DNA of 64,000 bases from Diadema setosum (lineage: Eukaryota > Echinodermata > Echinoidea > Diadematoida > Diadematidae), in NCBI GenBank assembly GCA_033980235.1, contig CM067062.1, forward strand, positions 5,519,696 to 5,583,695, given 5' to 3'. The notes under the pieces were generated by a model that did no database searches, was not told the origin of the DNA, and saw nothing but the letters and a program-made list of their open reading frames with translations. A program made the position numbers and the translations under genes. Each line of letters starts with the position of its first letter. The first letter of the stretch is position 1. Below, in pieces: positions 51,946 to 63,729 of this stretch.

Positions 51946-52746
51946 TTACTTCAAAAACCGTTCGCAGTGTTCTTTCCAGTCGGAATGTGATGCTATCGTG
52001 AACAGTCTGTTGGTTGTTTTGACTTTGATTTTTCCGTCTTGGGTCCATACCTTGTGATCATGTTGGTTGTATTTCAGCTTCACCTTTCTCAGGAGACTCT
52101 GTCGTTCATTTGTCAGATTCTCGTGAATGTAGATGCCAGTCGACCTCAGTTTGGATCTCGAGGCGTAGACTGACGACCTCGGTCCGTAGCCGCAGAACTT
52201 GACGATGATCGGGCGATGAAGTGGCCGTCCTTTTCTGTCATTCCTTCCTCGCTCACCTATCCTATGCGATCGGTCGATGTCCTCCGGTTTGATGTCGACG
52301 TTCAGCTTCCCCTTCGCGAGATCGCAGATCAGTTGGTCAGTGCGTTCGCCGGTTGTTTCCTTGACTCCGTGAATGACAAGGCAGTTTCGTCTTGAGTATT
52401 GCTCAAGTTCCTCGATGCGGGATTCGGCAATGCTGAGATTCTTCTCAAGCTGTTTGATCTGGCTATCTCTCTTTTCAAGCTCTATCATGAAGCAACTGTG
52501 TAAGGCTGGGGCAAGAGCGGGGCCCAGGGCAGGTGCTAATCGCTCTTCCATCAGCCGCTGGTCAGTGAAAGCTGAGATGATAGCTTCCACAATAGGTTGA
52601 ATGTCTGGTCTTGCACCAGTGGTCAGCAATGGCGGACCAGAAGAGGACGTGCTGTTGGTGCTATCGGTGTTCTTCGTGTTTCCCCCAGTGAGTCGGTCCG
52701 GATTAGGGTTAGGGTCCGTAGGGGCGGTTGCTCGGGTCCAAACCAT
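51946..52746 (-). CDS. Retrotransposon ORF1: coiled-coil RNA-binding protein
   Basis: The protein has 266 aa. Residues ~1-55 are Pro/Thr/Asn/Ser-rich and low-complexity. A heptad-like coiled coil follows at ~90-120 (LEKRDSQIKQLEKNL, RIEELEQY). Then comes an L1-ORF1-like RRM/C-terminal domain: RRNCLVIHGVKE, DIDRSHRIGERG, RPIIVKFCGYGPR, GIYIHENLTNERQSLLRKVK. ORF1 proteins of this type trimerise, coat the element RNA and act as nucleic-acid chaperones. It lies upstream of ORF2 on the same strand. Start 52746 is a good-context ATG. Confidence 0.88.
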   Translation of the reverse strand: MVWTRATAPTDPNPNPDRLTGGNTKNTDSTNSTSSSGPPLLTTGARPDIQPIVEAIISAFTDQRLMEERLAPALGPALAPALHSCFMIELEKRDSQIKQLEKNLSIAESRIEELEQYSRRNCLVIHGVKETTGERTDQLICDLAKGKLNVDIKPEDIDRSHRIGERGRNDRKGRPLHRPIIVKFCGYGPRSSVYASRSKLRSTGIYIHENLTNERQSLLRKVKLKYNQHDHKVWTQDGKIKVKTTNRLFTIASHSDWKEHCERFLK

Positions 52747-52984
52747 CGTGACAGGATTGAGAAGGTTCCAAAATGTACCTCAAAATTCGAGATGGTGGTC
52801 CAAAATCAGGTTCAATATATTCCAAGAGGGTTAACGTATATGTCACTAGCCCAATGTCCACAGATTTGACTGGCTTAATGTTGAGTTTCGACAAGAATTT
52901 AGGAGATGTTCAGGAGCATGTGCGGGTGCATGTTCACGCTCCGCCAACTCCAATTATCAATCTAACCTATAACCTATAATCTAT

Positions 52985-54120
52985 ATAACCTCCACCAAAT
53001 TCAGAGTGATTTCAGCCTGTTTTTCTGATTACGAACACAAAAATTTACGAGCTTTTCTACTTTTACTTCAGTAGTTGATCATTATAACGAGAAAGGAACC
53101 TATAGCAATGCGGTTGGTGAAAATTTAGAAATTTGGTAGTCGATCATTTCGTCTCTTTTTCTCTATTCTCTATCTAATTTCCATGGACATCGGATAAGGC
53201 ATGCTACCAAACCCCCTTGAACGTGTTTTTTTTTTCCGTTTTTTCATTTTTTTTTTTTTGGGGGGGGGGGTGTGGTTTTTTTTATACGAAATTGGCTCCA
53301 CATGTGACTTTATGCCATTGTTATATTATATAACACCCTACTGTATCAAAGACACTAAATGAACTAAGATTTTTTCATTAAATATCAGCAAAAGGAGCCT
53401 GACATAAAAGAAAACAAAAACTATTCCCTGAGGTTGATGTCATCTATACATACAAAATGCTACGCTATTGAATCACACAAAAGGGACTTTAATCATTTAT
53501 ATTTTCCTGCGTAGATGCACTTGATATATATGAGATGTGAAACCTTAGTTTTGTTTTTGTTCTTTGTTTATATTTTATCAAGGGATTCGTGTCCTCATAT
53601 ACATTTCAGGTTAAGTAATAAAGTCGGTGTTTTTAATAATGGTTTATTCGACAGACAGTGAATATCATATTATTTCATATATTTCTTTGAATGACGTTTT
53701 ATCACAAGCACGCGTGTCGCTATCAAGTTATTATTTTAAGGGTGTCAGACGTTCATTTCCTTTCTTTTATACGTTTGCGAATAAACATGGCTGCAAGATA
53801 TGCACGTTGAAATCTCCTTCATGCCGCGATCTTCCGAGCAGATCATGGGAATTGGTTTAATAGCATATTGAATAATCCGTATGAGGCTGAACTAATAATT
53901 TTGCCATAAAAGGCTATGCACATGCCATATTCCTGAAGGATGAATAATTTTGATTGAGCTACCCGTGCCATACTGGAAGCTCTCTGCATACTTTCACACT
54001 TCTTTGATACTTCGGGGATATTCATAATATTGTGGTTTACGTATCAATAATTGGCATTTTGAAAATTTCAAAGTGGCGGGGTGAGTCGAGCTGTATATCA
54101 GGCTACTATAATATGACTAC
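52985..54120. other. Non-coding, nothing recognised
   Basis: AT-rich DNA with T and G homopolymers near 53230-53280. No exon or repeat family identified. Confidence 0.45.
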
Positions 54121-54123
54121 TCC

Positions 54124-54254
54124 TGACGTGGAGTTTATATCATATCCTTGCTTTGTATAAAGTCCCACGTGATGACGTGGAGGTGCGTCCCCGGTCGGTC
54201 CCGCCCTCTGCCTCGCTGACTTGCGTCAGCCGAAACTTTTCCAAGGTGACGTGG
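54124..54254 (+). promoter_or_regulatory. Cluster of three TGACGTGG motifs
   Basis: Exact copies at 54124-54131, 54173-54180 and 54247-54254 in a locally GC-rich island. CCCACGTG sits between them, with a TATAAAG at ~54156. The motif is the animal UPRE core TGACGTG(G/A). No gene is recognised immediately downstream. Confidence 0.5.
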
Positions 54255-54299
54255 CCCTATCAGCATCAGTGGAAAAAAAAAAAAATAGGTACTCAAACG

Positions 54300-57200
54300 A
54301 AGTTTACCCGGGTATGCATGACTTACCCGTGATCAATGGATGGTTGGAACTGACTCGTGTTGAAACTGAGAGGAGTGGCGCCTTCTGAAATGTCATGTCC
54401 TTTATTTTGCAATAGGTGTGCTTAAAATAAAAAAAAAAAAAAAAAAAACGACGGCCAAAAACAACAGCAATTGCAACGACAAAATGGCCATAATTCTGGT
54501 TTGTCTAGAAAGGCGAAGTTTTGACTATACACATGTACCAAGAGGTAGGCATAAGAGCGTATAAGCTTCACGTTGTCTCTCCCTGAAAAGTATGCAAGAA
54601 GGAGAGAGATAGTACTACAAGAAATCTTCCTTTATTGCATCATCCCCAAGGTAAACCTCGAAAAAAAAAAAACACTTTTCACTCTCGTCTTTTGTCAAAT
54701 CAATATACCCAGGTATAGGATGTCAGTGATATGAAAGCTAACTCTTGGTTCCCTAATGCTCTGATGGCTTATTGCTCCCTTTAAGCTTGAGCTTAAATGA
54801 CCTTAATGGGCCTAGACAAATATGACATATTTACACAGTATGCCATGTATTTACCTTACTCTGTGATGCATAATACTACATGGATTCGTGTCATGCACTA
54901 ATCAATAAAGCATTCATCACGTAGATTGATCTATAAACGCGAGGAGGGAAGTTTGACCAAAGAATCGAGTGATTACAGCGAACATGGTCTGCAGAATATA
55001 AGGGTGCAGTCTCCAAACGCTTTTGTAAACGCTAACAAACAAACAACCAGATTATGTACACACATACACACACACATATACACAAACAAATACATAAATA
55101 AATAAATGAATATAATTATATACACATAATTATAAATGAACGAATAAATAAAGTAATCAATTAATGAATAAATAAATGAATGAATAATCTGATTAAGCTG
55201 AAATATGAGCTCATGGGTTCCTCCCCGAAATTTCGGGGGGGGGGGGGGGGGGGAGAGGAGTAGGAAATGCCCCCTGAACCTAACCATTGTAGGAGCAGTG
55301 ACAATTGTTGGTCAACCAACCCCACCCCCCCCCCCCACACACACACACACACTCACACACACAGGCGTGCTTACTCCCCTCACTCATTTTGAACATAGGA
55401 TGAAGATTAGAGGGAAAAAATGTTCAAAATGACACGCTTAAACATGTATGCTTGTCAAGTATAATTGTTTCATAAATGATCAAAATGGTGAAAGGGAAGC
55501 GACAGTGCTAGTTAACCGTAAAATTAATTCTAAATGAATTAATTTATACCACTGACAATGAAAGAAACAGAAACAAAACACACACACACACAAACTGACT
55601 GCAGTTTCTCTGAAAATTGTGATTTTTGAACCGGAAGCCCCTCTTTATAGCACATTTAATTTCACAATGATGATATGGAGTCACAAATTGAGAGTGCAGT
55701 TTTCTCTCAAACTTCTACGTTGACGTTATCGCGTCATAATGTTATGTACTACAGGTCATGTAGTAACTTTCCTCGCGTATTTCATTAGCGAATGGAGTTC
55801 GGACAGGTCAGCAACCGAACGTAGTTGGCGCACATCTCAAAGTGTGAAAATTCAGCGTTGAACTACAGTGTAGCTGAGATCGCGGTTATTTAGTGGAGGT
55901 CATATTTCTTAATTTATTTTTCTAAATTACAAATGTCTTTTTGCTGATATTTGCCCCAACATCATTGAAGGGTTATAAAGCTTGTCAAAGGGACACGTTT
56001 GAAAATGATGCACATTGTGTTTTTTTTTTTTTCAAAAATAAATCTTGCAGTGTTGATTAGTTCCACATAAGACGAATATAGGCCTATAGATGCAGGCAGT
56101 TATCCTTAAGGGGGTGTCATCATCACCTTATTGTCTACAAAGTACTGTAAAAGACTTTGATTTATCAAACAGACTAACTTTATGTAATTTGAACTACGAG
56201 TTCTTTTCACGCAAAAAAAAAAAACAACCTATTTTCTGTACATGCACCCAATCAATATAGTCCCTTCAAATAATAAAGCTTTCATCTTCCAACCAAAATG
56301 CAGTTTGTAGAGGAATTCATACTCTATATCTGCATCTATTCAGTTTTGCTTTGTTTTTTCCAAACTGCATTTCTGATTTTTAATTATTTTTTTTCGTTTA
56401 TTTTAGTATCTTTGGTACGATTTTGTGAAGCGGTCAGGGACATTTTATTTCAGGTGTGATCCCTAGACAGTGTATAACCCGTCAAACAGTCTAAGAACAC
56501 GCCAATGATTTCCCAGATGTCTTATCATTTTCCTGCATGGTAACGAGTTCCGAAACGGAAAATCGTCTTAAGTGTTCATCTACCTTCTCATCACTGTCTC
56601 ATTTGTCCCTATGTTTATAAGTTTATCTTTAGGTCTGTCTGAATATTTGTATGTGTTTTCACAATCATCCCGTCAATCACTATGTATGTGCATGGATGGG
56701 TGTAGGCCTATTTAGCTTACATCACTATCCGCATCAACTTATTCATATAACCACATACGCTGGAGACCTATACAAAATAATGAATTCATAGTTCCATTTT
56801 TCATTCAAAATAAAGAATGTCCATTCCATACTGGTAATTTTATTTCTTGAAGTAGGACTGATGTATACATTGAGGTGAACACGAATGTTTACAGGAGCCT
56901 CAGTTATGCCAGATACCCCCCCCCCCCCTCCAAAAAAAAAAAAAAGGATATAGACTCTATGCATCATATCGTCTGTGAATGGTGATAATAAAGTAACCTA
57001 TATTATTCTAAAACCATTATTGTGTCAGATTCAGATCTTTATGACTAAATAGTAATGACATGAATGAGGGCATCGTTCTCAATGCAAGTCGCCTAATTCA
57101 TTTGAATTATTGTCTATTCAGATAAGTTTATAGGTCACTATATAAAACATGAGATGAAACAATGTCATTGATGACGTAGAAATAGCCTCGCGAATATGGA

Positions 57201-57560
57201 TAGAATGATTATGTTAATATTATTAAAAAACACATCATGTTAGTTCGTCTGTATCATTATCTCAGTTCTTGACAAGGTGGTCTTCATGCAATAATGAAGA
57301 TCACTTTAGGGTGCAGATATCTCTTTTCACACTGCACTCTTGATCCATTTCGGAGGTGATTCACAGCAGTCATTGACATATCAGACCAGAACACTAAAAA
57401 ACAAAGAAAAATAAGCAAGCACACAAATAAATAAACAACAAGAACCAAAGCAGCATTATGGAAGACCAATTCGAGAAAATGAATAAAAAAGCAAAACAAA
57501 ACAAAGGCGAGACTGAACGCCAAAACATAACAAAGAGAGAAACCAACAAACAAAAACATA
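54300..57560. other. Non-coding repeats and simple sequence
   Basis: Contains poly-A runs (54430, 54660), (TTTA/CATA)-rich stretches around 55070-55190, a G run (55236-55253), C and CA runs (55325-55355) and a C/A run near 56930. No coding exon recognised. Confidence 0.5.
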
Positions 57561-57570
57561 CAATCCCCAA

Positions 57571-57572
<2 letters not shown>

Positions 57573-57612
<40 letters not shown>
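57573..57612 (+). repeat. (TA)n microsatellite
   Basis: About 19 TA units. Confidence 0.95.
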
Positions 57613-57615
<3 letters not shown>

Positions 57616-57987
57616 CAAACAACTATTTTTAAAAAGACATATAGAGGAGGAATTTCCAAAGTGATTTTTTTTTTTTAAATCTTAAGCAATGAAGCTACAA
57701 CTCGCGTGATAACGAGTCACACTTATTAAAGTGATATACAGGTCTTATCTAGTGAAAAATAAATGTGCATTTTCATGTAAAGCTCTCCTGATTAAACGAA
57801 ACACTTAACAAACCAAGGCAGAAATTACACGTATCAGTGGTAAATATTGTTTGATGGTTTATTTTGTTCCTAATTCCCGTACACAAACTTGTTAAGAACT
57901 GTTTTGAAATATTATAAAGGTATAAGCATATACGAGACACATTGCAGCCCCGACGTAATATAGGCCGCAACAGTGTAATTGCGTTTT

Positions 57988-58060
57988 TCAATTCAATTCA
58001 ATTCAATTCAATTCAATAACTTGTTTATTTCCATCATCAAAAAAGAAAAAGAAAACAAGA
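57988..58060 (-). repeat. LINE 3'-end fragment with (TTGAA)n tail
   Basis: Plus-strand (TTCAA)n from 57988 to 58015 follows, on the minus strand, GATGATGGAAATAAACAAGT then TATTGAATTGAA. This resembles the end of the retrotransposon at 48187, whose tail is ATAAAGTGAATTGAAT. It is a severely 5'-truncated copy of a related LINE. Confidence 0.6.
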
Positions 58061-59138
58061 TTCAAAGCGGGTCTTTAAGTTGTCGATTTGCCTTTCATTC
58101 GTCTGATAAGGGCCGTTTTTTTTTTTTCAAATACAATATTGTGTTATTATGCACGAATGATGTCATAAAAAAAGAAACAAGGAACTTTGTCATGGCAACA
58201 ACAAAAAACAAAACAAAACAAAACAATTTTTCACGTTATTTTTGTCACTGTGTTGCAACCATCAAACTGAAAACAAAACCCATCATACAAAACAACAAGA
58301 TATCGTAATATTTGCTGCTATACATGTATCTCTCCTATATACGTCCCCTCATACAAAAAGGTGATGGACTGAGATTAAAGTGGAAAGCGAGGCGTGAAAG
58401 GTTGCACTTATCATGGCATGAGTTTTCAAAGAGAATCCCGACAAACTAGTCAGCTTCATAACGAACCTTGATTCTCAAGTTGCAAACTTTAAGAAGAGAA
58501 AACAAATAGGGAAGAAAAGATCAAAATGGCCGCCAAGAGCTAGTAACCTGACACAGTGATGTCAGAGCACGTCCGAAACCTCAGACGAATTAATTTTTTG
58601 TCAGTTCTCCTTTAACGGGTTACTCCCAGTCTCTTTCGTCCCCAGTTATTTCATTGTAGTCGATGTTCCTGCTTTTGTTCTTCTATGTTATAGGTGTTGA
58701 TGGTGAAGATGCTTTCCCCGCAGTGAAACTTGAAATCGACGGTTTGCGCTTCGTGCTTATCATTATACGGTGTTCATGTCATAGCATCCCACTTGCGCGA
58801 AACTTGCAATTTCTTTGCGCACTCTATACCGTGGATCACACCATTATCCACGGCATGCATAGTTATGCTTCAGAATACGATGTATTTTCACACTGACCAT
58901 AACCGTTGCCAGATCAGTTGCACCAATTCCCCTTCAAGTTCCTGCATTTATGTTTGATTGATTTTTACCAATGTTGCGTGAAACATACCCGAGATTGATT
59001 TCTCCTTTCGAGAGATCTTTATTAGTAATGTCGGAATCAATTAACACCATCCTTAATTGCTATACAAAATAATCCTAATAGAGAATAATGAGCGCCACGC
59101 CTGCTACTCTATATAAAATCGTTGCATGGTTATACACA

Positions 59139-59177
59139 GTATAAGCAGGGAGGTGAGTCTCACCTCCCTGGTATAAG
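59139..59177. mobile_element. 25-bp palindromic insertion with 7-bp direct repeats, copy 2
   Basis: GTATAAG (59139-59145), palindrome CAGGGAGGTG-AGTCT-CACCTCCCTG (59146-59170), GTATAAG (59171-59177). The same unit as at 32692-32730, with unrelated flanks. Confidence 0.8.
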
Positions 59178-60892
59178 TAAAGTTAGAGTTCAGTGCAGGT
59201 TACAACACAGCAAAAAAAAAAAAACCACCCCACAAAAACAAAGCAAAGCAAAACAAAACAAAACCTATATTGGAAAGAGCAAAACAATTCAGAATCATTA
59301 CATCTACTTATTGCGTGATAAAAGGGAGGGAAAAAATAAAGCGTATATAAGTGGATAGGACGTGTTTTGTCAACAGAATGATAACTGAAAACTAAGCTCG
59401 AAAAGATACATTACATTTTTTGTACTTTCGATGGCTGAGGTATATACCGACACCTTGGAGCATTTAGCTGGTTCATCTGAAACTGGTGCTTTCACAGGGT
59501 AATTTTGGATACGCGTGGGAAGAGGGATATGACTTTGGGAAGATGTGAGACATCGGAGGCAGGCAGGTTACTGATTGAGGACATAGCAACATGTCCCTCT
59601 TATTCCATATGGTATTACATCCTTACATTCAGGATTTCAATCGAAAAGAGGTTCTACACTATATACTATAGCTGACATATTCTGTTCTAGTTCGGATTCA
59701 GTCTATTCAGTCGGCAGATTTTGTGTGCGTGTCGGGGGAGGGGAATGGGTGCTTTCTATAATTATGGAGACCAAAATAAGGCTCTATTTTTGCTATGATT
59801 TCAACGAACACGCAACAAACATATAGGACTGTCTGATTATTCTAAGAAAAAAAAGAGAAACATGTTATAATTCAGAGTATGGGTAATAGGCCCTTTATGC
59901 ACACACTGGCCTACTTTGATCCGTCACATATTCCCTCGAAACATTGCAAACCTTTTGACTGAAAAAAAAAATGTTGAAATAACCGAAATTTCAAATGAAA
60001 AGTCATCTTCTTCACCTTAATTGGCTTAAACTGTGTTCATGGTAATTATCCATTACACCCCTCTTACCAGCAGGCATGCGGCTACATTATTATAATAAAT
60101 TATTATATTTATGAAGAGTTTGCTCACAAAAGGAGTTAGCTCCGTTCTTGTAAATCTGAGATATTTGCGATTAAAGCTGCTAAAATCCCCAATTTTATTG
60201 TATGAGGTATTTTTTAATCATAACTTCAGGAATGTATAGTTTTATGTAACAAGTGAGGTATATAACAGAAGATTTTATTTTTTGTTCTATCTGATGATTG
60301 GACGTGTCAACATGTTTAATAATGGAACTTAACCAGTTATGCCTCTAAACTCTTCACATGTCTAAATATAAAGTATAACTATAATATACGTTATATCCGT
60401 ATTATTCATCTCTAGAGGTATTATGCGTGCCTCCGTGTGTGTATCGTTGCAATACAGATAAAACCGTGTATGTGAGTAAAATTAACACTGCAGTCAATTT
60501 GAAATGTCACTACACGCTCGACGAAATTTCGCAAAAGGATATCACGTATATTCAGCTTTCTTTTTTTCAGACCCCCCCCCCCCCCTCCCCGCCCCCGGGC
60601 GCATATACACTTAAAGGCTGAAAGTCGAAAATTTCCACCTTGTGATTGCAATTTCATTTCTCCTATCCAAAATCAGAAACGTTTGATTGGATTACTGAAA
60701 TCTAAGTCGACATGCAGTGCGCGAGAGAAAGGCAACTAGTGAGTGTGGGGGAGAAACACTTTTAAAGTGAAACTCAACCATAATACCTTCAAATTGCAGG
60801 CCCGTAGCCAGGATTTTTCAAGGGGGGTGCGGTCACTAAAAAAACGGACCTTCGGTACCAATACCAATGATGACACACACACGCACACACAC

Positions 60893-60894
<2 letters not shown>

Positions 60895-60942
<48 letters not shown>

Positions 60943-60969
60943 GAATATATATATATATATATATATACA

Positions 60970-61033
<64 letters not shown>
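60895..61033 (+). repeat. Long (TA)n microsatellite
   Basis: About 65 TA units interrupted twice by CATGAA. Confidence 0.95.
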
Positions 61034-61034
<1 letters not shown>

Positions 61035-61708
61035 ATTATATTCTTTGGACGACCGAACTACAAAAGTTGTATAAGAATTTGCGCGCGAAGCGCGCCGCAA
61101 ATTGTGAATTTTGACTGTTTTAATGACGTTTTAAAGTCTCGATGAAATTTGTATTTTTGTCTGTTGCATGCAATCGCGTTACGGTATTTCATCTAGGAAA
61201 TAGTAAAAACTCATTTTGCCAGGAAGTTGCAAAGTTTAAATGTGTTCGAGACTCTGCGCGCGTAGCGCGCCGCAAAATTGAGAATAGTGATTTTCCTGGT
61301 GTTGTTTTAACTTTTATTTTTTCTATTGTATACCCGCGTTAGCAGGCCTGAAGCCAGGATTTTTAAAGGAAGGGGGGATTGCGTTAATTAACAAAACGGT
61401 CCTTTGATACTGTCCCGGGAGGGGTAGCGACAATTAAAAGGTGGACACCATGCTCAGACATGGACTTTCAAAATGGCCCCTAAACGAGTAATGATCATAT
61501 GATTTTTTCGGGCCTTAAAAACAAGTATTCCTTAAATGTTTCCTGCACCCTAAAGAAGTACTTCATCATGATTGAACAATATACCATTTTTCCAAATTTC
61601 GGCCTTTTTGATACCCTTTGATCATAATCAATACGCTCGTTACATCACACTTTCCATCTAATCCGTGAGAAAAAACGACCCCTATTACGCGTTTTCTTTA
61701 TAGCGAGT

Positions 61709-61908
61709 NNNNNNNNNNNNNNNNNNNNNNNNNNNNNNNNNNNNNNNNNNNNNNNNNNNNNNNNNNNNNNNNNNNNNNNNNNNNNNNNNNNNNNNNNNNN
61801 NNNNNNNNNNNNNNNNNNNNNNNNNNNNNNNNNNNNNNNNNNNNNNNNNNNNNNNNNNNNNNNNNNNNNNNNNNNNNNNNNNNNNNNNNNNNNNNNNNNN
61901 NNNNNNNN
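61709..61908. other. Assembly gap (200 N)
   Basis: Exactly 200 ambiguous bases; a round number suggests a default gap size and not a measured one. Confidence 0.99.
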
Positions 61909-62384
61909 AGTATGGTCACGGTGTCCACCTTTCAGTTGGAGTTTTCCATCCCATTGGATGCTGTTTGGAAGATGAAACATTCACTTTACTATACAGTATA
62001 TCAGCCGTTGGTATGCGAGTTTGTCAAAAAACGAAAATAAATAAGAAATTTTTTAAAACAAAATGAATTGTAAATGTGAACCATTTATATTTTGCCTCCT
62101 TGTGGTAGGATATTTCCAGCATTTCCGAACTTTCAAATAATCATTTTAGATTTAATAATATTAAAGGTAGTAGATCCGATTCGCAAACATCTCCAATATC
62201 AGTCAAATGTCATATTAACCATCATGCTAAGAAGGTTTTCTTTGTGAAATTTGGAGGTCAGTGAAATTCAAAAATTAAACATCCGTTAGCCATTGGAACA
62301 AGTTGAGTGCAAATTATTTATTAAATTAGCATATTTGGTTACTATAGCTGTCTCTAGGCATTTTCGAATTTGGGCTGCAAAGAG

Positions 62385-63306
62385 ATTCACTACCTTTAAG
62401 TTAGAAGAGAGATAAGTAAAAAATGATAAAATAAACAAACAAAAAAGAATGAGTTTCTTTTGTAATACTATCTGACATACTTTTTACTTTACCATTTTAC
62501 TTCATAGCTCAGCACTTTCCATTCTCTCTCATACCCTCTTATCCATTACATTTAAATGAAATACAACTAAAATGAGTTTGCGTGCCTGCATAATACTCTT
62601 TGGAAATTATAAGTGAGAATGTTCTTAGGTTTTGGCTCACTTTAAAATGAGAACCAATAGAACTGTCACGTCATGAGAAAATGTATAAGTAATAATCAAC
62701 AGTACATTTCCGAATTTGGCCTGCAAAGAAATCCGCTACCTGTAAGATAGAAAAGAGATTAGTAAATAATGATAAAATAAACAACAAAAAAGAATGAGTT
62801 TCTACCGCCGTATCCAGAACAGAGCCTGAAACGGTGCAGGCTTAAGAAATCGTTTGTACTAATACGTCTTGAAGTACTGTGTGATACTGTTGACTCAGAC
62901 TTCTACAAAGCTGTAAGTGAGAATTTTAACCCAATCCGGCTCATTACCTGTGTTTTTTATGAAAAATATGAATAAAGAATGTAAATCAAATAACGACGCG
63001 TCACAATGCAGTCTAACGCTCTCACAATGTTATCATACATAGGGTTTTTCCCTGACTGTTTTTACTCCGGAGCTCTTGCAATATTCAGGCTTTTGTAATA
63101 CTATCTGACAAACTTTTTACTTTACCATTTTACTTCATAGCTCAGCATTCTCTCTCATGCCGTCTTACCCATTACATTTAAATGAAATACAACTAAATTG
63201 AGTTTGCGTGCCTGCATAATACTCTTTGGAAATTATAAGTGAGAATGTTCTTATAGGTTTTGGCTCACTTCAAAATGAGAACCAATCGAACTGTCACAAC
63301 ATGAGA
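62385..63306 (+). repeat. Tandem duplication, offset ~635 bp
   Basis: The block TTTTGTAATACTATCTGACA...ACATTTAAATGAAATACAAC...GGTTTTGGCTCACTT at ~62458-62680 recurs at ~63092-63306 with few changes. A shorter block (GATAAAATAAACAA...AAAAAAGAATGAGTTTCT) recurs at ~62422 and ~62768. Confidence 0.85.
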
Positions 63307-63371
63307 AAAAATAATAACTTAGTGTCAACCTCACGTCATCCACGAATCGCACGTACTCGGGCGGCCAGTGG

Positions 63372-63401
<30 letters not shown>
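63372..63401 (+). repeat. Poly(A) tract
   Basis: About 30 A in a row, preceding CCGGTCACACGCG. Confidence 0.9.
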
Positions 63402-63404
<3 letters not shown>

Positions 63405-63666
63405 GGTCACACGCGCCAAGGGCCATGGCATGCAGTGCCAATATAATAATAGCTCGCACAAATTGATACATAACATTTAGTGTTTGTGTGCATGGGGACG
63501 ATCCGATGGTTCATACAACAAAAGGGTTTCGTACAATTATTTTTAACATTGTTAAACGTACTCTTCCACATTTACGTAGCATATAATGTGTCTTTATATT
63601 TATTTGGATTGTTATCTTGAGAAATGCTAAAAACCGTTGTTATGAAAAAGTGGACGTTTCAGAATT

Positions 63667-63729
63667 GGGGGGGGGGGGGGGGGGGGTGCGTACGCACCCG
63701 ACGCACCCCCCCCCCCCCCCCCCCCCCCC
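63667..63729. repeat. poly(G)-spacer-poly(C) foldback
   Basis: A run of about 20 G, the spacer TGCGTACGCACCCGACGCA, then a run of about 22 C. This is the right end of the GGCCCGTAGCCAGG-type element. The exact run lengths are likely to be unreliable in the assembly. Confidence 0.85.

Larger units (their letters stand above)
48187..52980 (-). mobile_element. Non-LTR retrotransposon with two intact ORFs (CR1/L2/Crack-like)
   Basis: Structure in transcript order: a short 5' region, ORF1 (52746-51946), a ~227-bp spacer, ORF2 (51718-48473), and a ~285-bp 3' UTR ending in AATAAAGTGAATTGAAT against a TA microsatellite at 48154-48187. A TTGAAT-type 3' repeat tail is typical of CR1/L2-group LINEs. 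Both frames are uninterrupted, so this copy may be recent. The 5' limit is uncertain because target-site duplications could not be identified. Confidence 0.85.

Noticed and set aside
60743..61114. 123-codon plus-strand ORF
   Set aside because: Most of it is the translated TA microsatellite.
61645..61980. ORFs across the N gap
   Set aside because: They contain unknown residues throughout and have no recognisable flanks.
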